Source of the DNA: a bacterium | Lineage (GTDB): Bacteria > Auribacterota > JABMQX01 | Length of the DNA stretch: 28,456 nt | Direction: 5' to 3' | NCBI GenBank assembly: GCA_013203085.1 | Contig: JABMQX010000502.1 | Location: 1-28,456, forward strand | Shown: positions 15,291-22,217 of the stretch, in pieces | Layout of the letters: each line of letters opens with the position of its first letter | Numbering within the stretch: the stretch's first letter is position 1 | Made by a program: the position numbers and the translations under genes | The notes under the pieces: model-generated | Database searches by the model: none | Told to the model about the DNA's origin: nothing | The model's input: the letters and a program-made list of their open reading frames with translations, nothing else

Positions 15291-16847
15291 ATGACCGTCA
15301 GATCCGTTTTTCTTTGCACATTAGTCTTTCTCATCATTTCGATTCCCTCAGACTTGGTTGGGGCTGACTGGTATGTTGATGCCTCAACTGAACGATCGGG
15401 CAACGGGCAATATGCGGAAAGCGCATTCAAGAAGCTTCAGGAGGGGATAGACGCCGCATCCGACGGTGACACGGTCATCGCCGCCCGGGGGACCTATGTC
15501 GAGAACGTTGAGTTCAATGGCAAGAACATTGTCCTCCGCAGCACCGATCCCCTCAACTCGGTTGTCGTTGAGAGTACCATCATTGACGGCAACCGAGCCG
15601 GCTCCGTTGTCACATTCGCCGGAACTGAGGACGAAAGCTGTGTGCTTTCCGGGTTCACCATCCGGAATGGGATTGCCGATTATGGGGGAGGCATCTTTTG
15701 CTGGTACAATAACCCAACGATCATCAATTGCGTCATCGCAGGGAACACCGCTGCGGAGATCGGCGGCGGACTATATGGGTGCGGCGGGACAATTCAGAAT
15801 TGCACAATCACTGGGAACTCGGCTGGGTTCGGCGGTGGGCTGGGCTGCTGCGACGGCAGCATCCGCAATTGCATCATCACAGCGAACACAGCCGGCCAGG
15901 TTGGCGGCGGGTTGTATGATTGCGGCGGCACAGTCCAGAACAACACCATAACCGGGAACTCGGCGCGGTGGGGCGGCGGCCTGGCCTGTTGCGGCGGAAC
16001 GATCCGCAATAACGCGATCTCGGCAAATGTGGCTATCGATCAGGTCGGCGGCGCGCTGTGTGACTGCGACGGCATAATCGACGGCAACGCCATCACCGCG
16101 AACTCGGCCCAATGGGGCGGCGGCCTGGCTTATTGCGACGGAACGGTCCGCAATAACGTGATCTCTGCGAACACGGCTGTCGGCCAGGTTGGTGGCGGGT
16201 TGTATGATTGCCGCGGCACAGTTCAGAACAACACCGTAGTTGGGAACTCGGCGCAATGGGGCGGCGGCCTGGCCTATTGCGAGGGGGCGATTTATAACTG
16301 TATCATCTGGGGAAACACGGCAGGGATCGCTGGCGCTCAGCTTTTCGAGTCTGGAAAACCCTCCTATTCCTGCATCCAAGACTGGACCGCAGGTGGCGAG
16401 GGAAACACTATCGGCAACCCGGTGTTCGTTGATACAAACGGCTCCGACGATAATCTTAGCACATACGAGGATAATGACTACCATCTGTTGACAACCTCGC
16501 CCTGTATTGACGCGGGCGAGAATGAGAACTGGATGGAGGGGGCGGTTGACATGGATGGCAATCCCCGCATCTTCCATGGGAAACTCTCTTCGAGGGTGGA
16601 CATGGGGGCCTACGAGTACGGATCCTTCCTCTTCCGGGTCTCGCAGCTTGTGAACACGGCCGGGTCCGGGGTTGAGCTTACATGGAAAAGCCGGCCCGGA
16701 GATACGTACACTGTCTGGTCATGCCCTGAGCTGGCGAAAGGCGAATGGAGCGAGCAGGCGACAATTCCGTCGGCGGGCGAAACAGCCACCTGGACCGATC
16801 CCGATGCGACATCTACCTGCAAGTTCTACAAAATCGAGCTTCAGTGA
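15291..16847 (+). CDS. secreted right-handed parallel beta-helix protein with cysteine ladder
   Basis: This 518-residue protein has a signal peptide (about residues 1-25, ending near VGADWYVDAS) and a GAGAGGAG ribosome-binding site. Residues about 40-130 open the helix (FKKLQEGIDAASDGDTVIAA). From about 130 to 345 come coils of 23-25 residues with the pattern GGGLxxCxGTIxNNxIxxNxA, where a cysteine recurs at the same place in each coil. At the DNA level the double-coil unit is 141-144 bp. SPCIDAG followed by VDMDGNPR and DMGAYE is a choice-of-anchor-Q-like motif, and the last 70 residues form a small C-terminal beta domain (TYTVWSCPEL to FYKIEL) common in secreted proteins of anaerobic environmental bacteria. 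Function may be polysaccharide binding, lysis or a structural surface role; no catalytic residues were identified. Confidence 0.85.
   Translation: MTVRSVFLCTLVFLIISIPSDLVGADWYVDASTERSGNGQYAESAFKKLQEGIDAASDGDTVIAARGTYVENVEFNGKNIVLRSTDPLNSVVVESTIIDGNRAGSVVTFAGTEDESCVLSGFTIRNGIADYGGGIFCWYNNPTIINCVIAGNTAAEIGGGLYGCGGTIQNCTITGNSAGFGGGLGCCDGSIRNCIITANTAGQVGGGLYDCGGTVQNNTITGNSARWGGGLACCGGTIRNNAISANVAIDQVGGALCDCDGIIDGNAITANSAQWGGGLAYCDGTVRNNVISANTAVGQVGGGLYDCRGTVQNNTVVGNSAQWGGGLAYCEGAIYNCIIWGNTAGIAGAQLFESGKPSYSCIQDWTAGGEGNTIGNPVFVDTNGSDDNLSTYEDNDYHLLTTSPCIDAGENENWMEGAVDMDGNPRIFHGKLSSRVDMGAYEYGSFLFRVSQLVNTAGSGVELTWKSRPGDTYTVWSCPELAKGEWSEQATIPSAGETATWTDPDATSTCKFYKIELQ
15771..16300 (+). repeat. in-gene tandem repeats (141-144 bp period)
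   Basis: The segment encoding GGGLYDCGG and following residues recurs with a period of 141-144 bp: equivalent codons start at 15771, 15912, 16056 and 16200. The copies near 15912 and 16200 are especially close at nucleotide level, pointing to duplication of a 288-bp double unit. These are coding repeats of the beta-helix, not a CRISPR array. Confidence 0.85.
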
Positions 16848-16876
16848 CGCACTTCTGGCAGCGGTGCTCGCTCATG

Positions 16877-16940
16877 TGCCGTTGAAGACGCGACAGGCGC
16901 ATATTCGTTTCGGTGGATGATGCCTGTCACTCGGCACGCG
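16877..16940 (+). repeat. 64-bp direct repeat, copy 2 (orphan C-terminus of a glycosidase-like gene)
   Basis: This stretch, just after the beta-helix gene, matches 12095-12158 at 60 of 64 positions. In frame it reads VPLKTRQAHIRFGG and stop, the C-terminus of the glycosidase-like protein, but no such gene precedes it. It is either the fossil end of a lost paralogue or one of two flanking direct repeats of a 4.7-kb inserted segment. Confidence 0.85.
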
Positions 16941-17319
16941 ATGTTGCCCGGCGCCACACCCCCGGATGGCAAGTCGCCTTCGCAGATACCCGCACAGATC
17001 GCAGCTCCGGTGAAAATAACTCCAGTCATCACGGAGCCTTGGAAAGGTGGCGAACATAGGAACACAGTCAAAACCGATCGCATTTTTGCTCGCGCTAACC
17101 GGCAGAAGACTCTGGGAGGGGTGTCAAAAGGCCGCGTCTCTTTTGCCAAGCAGTGGCCCCGATCACCAGCAACTGAAATCACCTGATCTGATTGTCACGT
17201 TCTGCTATGGCAAGTGGCACGACCAGAAGCTCGTAGAACTCGGGGAATACCTGAGGTGGGGCGGTCGGCTTCGTCGCTGAACATCCTACCGTCGTCGCCG
17301 ACCAGAACTTATCGCAAAA
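16941..17319. other. intergenic region, no gene seen
   Basis: Open frames are present in this stretch between the repeat copy and the lipoprotein terminator, but none has a ribosome-binding site combined with a recognisable product. Confidence 0.35.
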
Positions 17320-17344
17320 GCTGGCGGCGATTCCTACCGCCAGC
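17320..17344 (-). terminator. rho-independent terminator of the lipoprotein gene
   Basis: On the minus strand GCTGGCGG-9 nt-CCGCCAGC is followed directly by TTTTGCG. The lipoprotein stop codon (17334-17336) lies in the loop, so termination is built into the end of the reading frame. The T-run is short, which lowers confidence. Confidence 0.55.
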
Positions 17345-17825
17345 GCCGATAATGGGCCCCATAACCGTAGTAACGCCTGTGACCGCCGAAATGGCGGTAG
17401 CTGAAGCTAAGGCCCACCCGCGACGGGTAGTAGTAATAGCCGGGCCAATACGCGTAATCCCACGCCCACCAGGGGTCGTAAACGACTGCCGGACGCCTTC
17501 GGACGACAACTGGTCTTTCCACTATGGCTGGCGGCACTTCCCGTGTCGAAAGCATGTAGTCAACCACTTCCTCGGGCACGCCTTCGTTCTTCAGATTCTC
17601 GACCTCGTTTGCCGAGAGCCTGAAAACCGTCCCCGACTCCCGAATCTCTCGAATGATTTCAGAGTTCGGTGCGCCGCCTTTGACCATATCCACGACGTCC
17701 TGTTGCGTCATAGGAATAAGCTCGCCTTGCATCATCACGACTTGCCGTTCTTCGTAACACCCTTGAAGCACAAGCACTGTGCCGACGACGGCAACCGCCA
17801 TGACAGCAACTTTCATTGTTTTCAT
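17334..17825 (-). CDS. Tyr-rich lipoprotein of unknown function
   Basis: The 163-residue product has a lipoprotein signal peptide with lipobox VLQGC (Cys23), so it should be anchored in a membrane on the periplasmic or outer face. Residues about 38-92 look like a compact helical module (PMTQQDVVDMVKGGAPNSEI, then VFRLSANEVENLKNEGVPEE) of the kind found in short repeats of helical hairpins. The C-terminal 45 residues are unusually rich in Tyr, Trp, Arg and Gly (for example WAWDYAYWPGYYYYPSR), a low-complexity tail that could bind polysaccharide or cell-wall material. AGGAGAG sits 7 nt before the ATG. It is a single-gene unit with its own terminator; neighbours give no clue to its role. Confidence 0.8.
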   Translation of the reverse strand: MKTMKVAVMAVAVVGTVLVLQGCYEERQVVMMQGELIPMTQQDVVDMVKGGAPNSEIIREIRESGTVFRLSANEVENLKNEGVPEEVVDYMLSTREVPPAIVERPVVVRRRPAVVYDPWWAWDYAYWPGYYYYPSRVGLSFSYRHFGGHRRYYGYGAHYRRWR

Positions 17826-18102
17826 TTCCGCTCTCCTGATGATCGCGACCGCGGTTCAAACCCGCCGCGGCCGAGCATTGTATCAATAGGCAATCCCGGT
17901 GCACGACGTCAGAGCCGCCCTCTTTTTGTTCCTTTCTCCTTTTGACGCTCCTCAAGGCCAGAAAATTCACATTTATGATGCGATGGCGAGTCCAACCTCA
18001 TTGAAATCGCCGGGGGCGAGCTGCAACCGATTTTCCCGTTGTCAGGCGAGGCGCTGATGGGTTTTGGCGTGTGATTGCCGCGAGGGGTATCGGAGAAATG
18101 CA

Positions 18103-18180
18103 TGGCGGGAGCGACGGGACTCGAACCCGCAACACCCAGATCGACAGTCTGGTACTCTAACCAAATTGAGCTACGCCCCC
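18103..18180 (-). tRNA. tRNA-Asp(GTC)
   Basis: The minus strand folds as a cloverleaf: acceptor GGGGGCG/CGCTCCC (one G-U), D stem GCTC/GAGT, anticodon stem CCAGA/TCTGG around loop CTGTCGA (anticodon GTC at 18143-18145), T arm GCGGG-TTCGAGT-CCCGT. The discriminator G is at 18106 and the 3' CCA is encoded (18103-18105). Confidence 0.95.
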
Positions 18181-18285
18181 ACGCACAGCCGCACTCGCTG
18201 CGTACGAGAAAAGCGGATGGAAAAAACGCTCCCCGACGAGCTGAAAGCCAGCGCTTTGCCCGGCAACACTCCCCTCACGAAGCAA

Positions 18286-18358
18286 TGGGCGGTGCGGGAT
18301 TTGAACCCACGACCTCATGCTTGTAAGGCATGCGCTCTCCCAACTGAGCTAACCGCCC
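18286..18358 (-). tRNA. tRNA-Val(TAC)
   Basis: The acceptor GGGCGGT/ACCGCCC pairs perfectly. The anticodon stem CATGC/GCATG encloses CTTACAA, giving anticodon TAC at 18323-18325, and the T arm GTGGG-TTCAAAT-CCCGC is standard. CCA is not encoded after the discriminator A. It lies 105 nt upstream of tRNA-Asp on the same strand and may be co-transcribed with it. Confidence 0.95.
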
Positions 18359-18614
18359 GGCGCTGTTTCTTCCACCAATTCTCGAGCGATATAATATGGA
18401 AACCTGTCATCATTGTCAATAGCAAAACTCCTCGTAACGTAATCTCGCAGTCTCGGGTGGCTATGGAGTTGCCGTTCGCGCTGGCGGTCCGGGGCGCTGC
18501 TGACTGGGTGTGGGGTGTTATTAGGGGGCTCCTTCGAGTGTAATTGCGTCGGACCAGCCCCGAGGTGCACGGCACGGCGAGGCCGAGAGCGGACAGCGCC
18601 TCAACGGCGAAGTC

Positions 18615-19508
18615 TCAGTATTCCTCAGGCAGGAGGGCGACTGCGGCGGCGGTGAAGATGGGGCCGTCTTTGCAGATATAGACTTTTCCGACGTTGCATC
18701 TGCCGCATTTGCCGAGGCCGCATTTCATGCGGTTTTCGAGGGAGGTGAGGATGTCCTCCCTGGCGAAGCCTTGCTCGAGGAGGACGGGGAGGGTGAATTT
18801 GATCATGATGGGCGGGCCGCAGACGAGGGCGATGGTGTTATCCGAGGATGGGGACACCTCCTTGAGAACGGTCGGGACGAAACCGATCTTTCCCTTCCAA
18901 TCCGGCGTCTCGCCGCCGGGGTCAACGGTCGTGACTATCGTTACGTCGTCCCTTTTCTGCCATTCCTCGAGCTCTCGTTTGAAGACGAGGTCGGCGACTG
19001 TTCGCGCGCCGTAGAGGATAGTGATGTCCTTGAACTTATCCCTCATGTCGAGGGCGTGCCAGATCATGCATCGGACGGGCGGCAGGGCGATCCCGCCGGC
19101 GATGAAGAGGATGTTTTGGCCCTCCATCTTCTCGACAGGATACCAGTTTCCGTACGGGCCGCGAAAGCCGATGATCTCGCCCTCGTTCATTTCCCAGAGG
19201 GCGGAAGTAACCCGCCCGACCTTCCGGAAGCAGCACTCGATGTGATCCTTCCAGGTTTGCGATGAGCAGATATTGAAAGTGGACTCGCCGACGCCGAACA
19301 CCGTAAACTCGCCGAACTGCCCCGTGCGAAAGGAGAAGTTCTTCTGCATCTCCTCGTCCTTGAAGACGAGCTTCATGCTCTTGACGTCCGGAGTCTCCTG
19401 CGTGATCTCTTGGATGACCATCAATTGGGGAAGATAGATGTTCTCCAAACCGTTTCCTCCGGAATGAGCAACGGTTGGCTGTACGGCTGCGGCATGTTCT
19501 TCAGTCAC
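18615..19508 (-). CDS. floxA: FloxA-like FAD/NAD(P)-binding oxidoreductase subunit
   Basis: This 297-residue protein belongs to the ferredoxin-NADP reductase/dihydroorotate dehydrogenase electron-transfer (PyrK, HydG, AsrB) family. It has a flavin-binding half (RTGQFGEFTVFGVGEST, 61-77), a nucleotide-binding half (ILFIAGGIALPPVRCMI, 133-149, and LVCGPPIMI) and a C-terminal [2Fe-2S] site with Cys263, Cys268, Cys271 and Cys279. In Flox-Hdr complexes FloxA takes electrons from NADH and passes them to the iron-sulfur subunits. The start is GTG 19508 with AAGGA upstream. It is the last gene of the hdr-flox operon, 151 nt after floxB, and a stretch without an obvious terminator follows before tRNA-Val. 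Confidence 0.88.
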   Translation of the reverse strand: MTEEHAAAVQPTVAHSGGNGLENIYLPQLMVIQEITQETPDVKSMKLVFKDEEMQKNFSFRTGQFGEFTVFGVGESTFNICSSQTWKDHIECCFRKVGRVTSALWEMNEGEIIGFRGPYGNWYPVEKMEGQNILFIAGGIALPPVRCMIWHALDMRDKFKDITILYGARTVADLVFKRELEEWQKRDDVTIVTTVDPGGETPDWKGKIGFVPTVLKEVSPSSDNTIALVCGPPIMIKFTLPVLLEQGFAREDILTSLENRMKCGLGKCGRCNVGKVYICKDGPIFTAAAVALLPEEY

Positions 19509-19659
19509 TGTTTGTCCTTCTACTCTATCTTTGCCCTCTCTGCAGACCCTGCGGCTCAGGCTATTTCACCTGTCATTATTACACCGCGGAGACCGCAGAG
19601 AACGGGGAGGGAAATGCTCCTTTTGTCCGCTTCTCCTGAGGTTCTGTTCATTCCTTTCA

Positions 19660-20760
19660 TCATTCTTCCCCAACACCCGCCTTCTCCATATCAGAGATGC
19701 CCTTGAGAATGCGGATGAGGTTAACTTCCATGGGGCAGTGGCGTACGCACCTCCCGCAGCCGGTGCAAAGAACCGCGCCAAGGTTATCGGGATAATACTT
19801 GTACTTGTGCATGATTCGCTGTCTGTGGCGCGAAATCTGGTCGGGGCGAGGATTGTGCCCGGAGGCATGGACGGTGAAGGCGGCGAACTGGCAGGCGTCC
19901 CAGTTCTTGATCTTAGCGCCTCCGTCGTAGTGTGCTTCGTCCACGAGGTCAAAGCAATGGCACGTCGGGCAGACGTATGTGCAAATCCCACAACCGATGC
20001 ACATTCGGGTGACTTCCGCCCAGAACTCGTGCTCGTAATTCTCGTCGAGCCACGGCTTGATCTTGTCCAGGTCGAACTTCTTGCCCAGCTTTTCCCTAAC
20101 GGCTTTGGTGGCGGTCTCCTTATCGAGGTCTGCTCCTGCTTCATCGAAAAGCCCGGTCTTCTCGGCGAAATCTTCTCCCTTCTCCGTCATCACCTCAGCA
20201 AGATACTGGTCTCGGGAAACGAGGGTCAGGAGAATATCGCTTCCCTCGGTCGAATCCGGAGCAAGCCCCACGGAAGTGCAGAAACACGCGTCATCGCAAT
20301 CGAGACAAGAAACGGCGATGATGACCATGCCTTTCCTTCTCTCGATCCAGAACCTGTCCTGATAATCCCATTGAAAGAGCCTGTCCATGATCGGGAACGA
20401 GGCGGCGTCGCATGGGCGGCATCCGAAAATCATTGTCGGCTGGCTGATGTCTGCATTGTCCTCGACGACAATTTCGTCCTTCCGAATCTTGTAGGAGAAG
20501 ATTCTTTCCGTCCTGGGAAAGAGCACTGACTTCGGAGACGTCCGCGAGGTGATGCCGTCCAGAAAAGCTTCCTCCGGGCTGCTAATCTGCTCAAAAGTGA
20601 CGAGCCGGTCGTCTTTCACCGGAGCAAACACGCGGTATCCGAGGTCCAAGCCTTTCCGGACGAGGTCGTTGAGATTCTCGACCCGGAGAGTCTTCAAAAT
20701 CGGCTGCCTGGTCTTTTCAACCTGTTCCGCGTTCTGTTTTTCCTTGCTATCGCCGGTCAT
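19660..20760 (-). CDS. floxB: FloxB-like (AsrA/HydB family) iron-sulfur subunit
   Basis: ATG 20760 is preferred over longer open-frame starts because it overlaps the stop of the preceding gene by 4 nt (ATGA). The 366-residue product has an N-terminal domain typical of the sulfhydrogenase beta/anaerobic sulfite reductase A family (FGCRPCDAA at 112-120; SCLDCDDACFCTS at 151-163) and a C-terminal pair of [4Fe-4S] sites, Cys254/257/260/264 and Cys332/335/338/342. Its role is electron transfer between FloxA and the HdrA side. The letter FloxB is assigned by gene order and family, so a swap with FloxC naming is possible. The stop is at 19660-19662. Confidence 0.85.
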   Translation of the reverse strand: MTGDSKEKQNAEQVEKTRQPILKTLRVENLNDLVRKGLDLGYRVFAPVKDDRLVTFEQISSPEEAFLDGITSRTSPKSVLFPRTERIFSYKIRKDEIVVEDNADISQPTMIFGCRPCDAASFPIMDRLFQWDYQDRFWIERRKGMVIIAVSCLDCDDACFCTSVGLAPDSTEGSDILLTLVSRDQYLAEVMTEKGEDFAEKTGLFDEAGADLDKETATKAVREKLGKKFDLDKIKPWLDENYEHEFWAEVTRMCIGCGICTYVCPTCHCFDLVDEAHYDGGAKIKNWDACQFAAFTVHASGHNPRPDQISRHRQRIMHKYKYYPDNLGAVLCTGCGRCVRHCPMEVNLIRILKGISDMEKAGVGEE

Positions 20761-21596
20761 TTGATGAACTCTTCGGGGTCTTGCGGCTTGAAGTCGGTGA
20801 ATGGCGGCGGCGCTTCGGTATCGTAACCTGGCTCGTAGCCGAATCTTGCCTTGACACTTTTGGCGAGCCGACGGTTGACAAGAGAAAGCGGAATGTCCAC
20901 CGGACACACCCTCTCGCACTCTAAGCAATCAACGCACCTTCCGGCGAGGTGCCAGGCGCGGACGAGATTCCAGTGATAGTTGCCTCGGGTGTGGCTGCTG
21001 GTCTCGATCCATTGCGGCTGATTTTTATCCGCAATACAGATTTCGCAATAACACATCGGACAGACCTGCCGGCAGGCGTAACATTTGACGCATTTCGAAA
21101 GCTGCTCTTCCCAGAATTCCCAGCGCTCCTCCGGCGACTTTTTCTCGAACTCGTCCACATCGGCGAACTTGTTGATGTCAGTCTTCGGCGGGATTTCTTC
21201 GCCGAAAAGGCAGTCGTATTCCCGGGGAGTGTTCACGTCGCAGATAGGGCACTTGGAGAGAGGAGGATCGCCCACGCCGGTGCAGGTCACTCCGAGAATA
21301 ACCACATCCTCTCGCTTTATCTGGCTTTCCTGAATCAGGACGACGATCGCTTTGACATCGCAGCCTTTGGCAACGATCGCCGGCTTGCCCAGGGAGGACA
21401 CTTCTTTCCTCCAGAGAAAGGTCGCCAGGTTGGCGTAGCAGTACTTATTCCAGACAAGGCGATCTACTTCATCGGGAGAGGTGATGAAGACCGGCCGAGT
21501 GGTCTCCGGAAGCCCTCCATTCTCATATCCGATGACGACTTTCACCTCGCCGCTGGCGAGTAGTTCTTTTGCTTTTTCTCGAATTTGCTCAATCAT
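20757..21596 (-). CDS. floxC: FloxC-like 4Fe-4S electron-transfer protein
   Basis: This 279-residue protein has an N-terminal domain of the coenzyme F420 hydrogenase beta/FrhB-like type (VVIGYENGG, then VAKGCDVKAIVVLIQE around 76-90) and two [4Fe-4S] sites, Cys169/172/175/179 and Cys221/224/227/231. Further cysteines lie in CPMCYCEIC (179-187), and CTGVGDPPLSKCPIC (105-119) could hold an additional metal. It is coupled to floxB by a 4-nt overlap and sits 72 nt after floxD. It most likely relays electrons between the FloxA/B module and HdrA/FloxD. Soluble; no signal peptide or membrane segment. Confidence 0.85.
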   Translation of the reverse strand: MIEQIREKAKELLASGEVKVVIGYENGGLPETTRPVFITSPDEVDRLVWNKYCYANLATFLWRKEVSSLGKPAIVAKGCDVKAIVVLIQESQIKREDVVILGVTCTGVGDPPLSKCPICDVNTPREYDCLFGEEIPPKTDINKFADVDEFEKKSPEERWEFWEEQLSKCVKCYACRQVCPMCYCEICIADKNQPQWIETSSHTRGNYHWNLVRAWHLAGRCVDCLECERVCPVDIPLSLVNRRLAKSVKARFGYEPGYDTEAPPPFTDFKPQDPEEFIK

Positions 21597-21668
21597 CGTT
21601 CCAGCAAAATGACCGGAAATGAACGGCCAGTTCTTTTGACAGGATGAACGGGATTCCCAGAACCAGCT

Positions 21669-22181
21669 CTATCCTGTTTCTCTGTCAGAATTCGTCTCTT
21701 CTTTCCGCCAGATATCCTCCGCCAGGAGCTTCTGGTACTCCTTGAATGGGCCAAGCTCTCTGATCTTCGCCACGGCTTCATTAACAAGGTCCGCCCATTT
21801 CTTTCCTTCCGCGGCAGAGACCCAGCTAAAGACGACTCTTCTCATATCGAAGCCGCAGAACTCCAGCAAGTCGCGAAAACCGCCGAACCTCCGTCTCGCG
21901 TGATAATTGCCAGCGGTGTAATGGCAGTCTCCCGGATGACACCCCGAAACCATCACGCCATCCGCTCCCTGCTCGAAGGCTTTGATGATGAAGGAAACAT
22001 CAATTCGCCCCGAGCACGGCAGTTTTATGATGCGCACGTGCGGCTCATAGACCATGCGGCTGGTCCCCGCCAGGTCTGCTCCGGCATAGGTGCACCAGTT
22101 GCAGACGAAAGCGATAATCCTCGGCTGCCATTCCTTTTCAGCGGCTGCCGGTTTGTCTTCGGTTTTCGTTTCGTCGCTCAT
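21669..22181 (-). CDS. floxD: MvhD/FloxD-like iron-sulfur adaptor of heterodisulfide reductase
   Basis: This 170-residue protein is an MvhD family member: after an acidic N-terminal tail it reads IIAFVCNWCTYAGADLAG (Cys27, Cys30), then KLPCSGRID (Cys56), and VSGCHPGDCHY (Cys81, Cys86). The five cysteines bind a [2Fe-2S] cluster in methanogen MvhD. The family links a hydrogenase or NADH-oxidising module to HdrA. Here it lies directly after hdrA (36-nt gap) with no hydrogenase gene, so it should connect the Flox (NADH) module. A C-terminal extension of about 30 residues (EYQKLLAEDIWRKEE onwards) is polar. Confidence 0.92.
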   Translation of the reverse strand: MSDETKTEDKPAAAEKEWQPRIIAFVCNWCTYAGADLAGTSRMVYEPHVRIIKLPCSGRIDVSFIIKAFEQGADGVMVSGCHPGDCHYTAGNYHARRRFGGFRDLLEFCGFDMRRVVFSWVSAAEGKKWADLVNEAVAKIRELGPFKEYQKLLAEDIWRKEETNSDRETG

Positions 22182-22217
22182 CGTTATTGCTCCGGAAATG
22201 CGTCGTCAATCGCTCAT

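Noticed and set aside
15771..16300. Regular repeats that could be taken for a CRISPR array
   Set aside because: The repeats are 141-144 bp, in frame, and encode beta-helix coils; there are no short repeats with unique spacers.
18181..18285. A further tRNA or small RNA between tRNA-Asp and tRNA-Val
   Set aside because: No cloverleaf or conserved arm was found in this gap.
20761..20928. Longer N-terminus for the FloxB-like protein
   Set aside because: The extra 56 codons are antisense-like shadow inside floxC; ATG 20760 with a 4-nt overlap fits the operon better.
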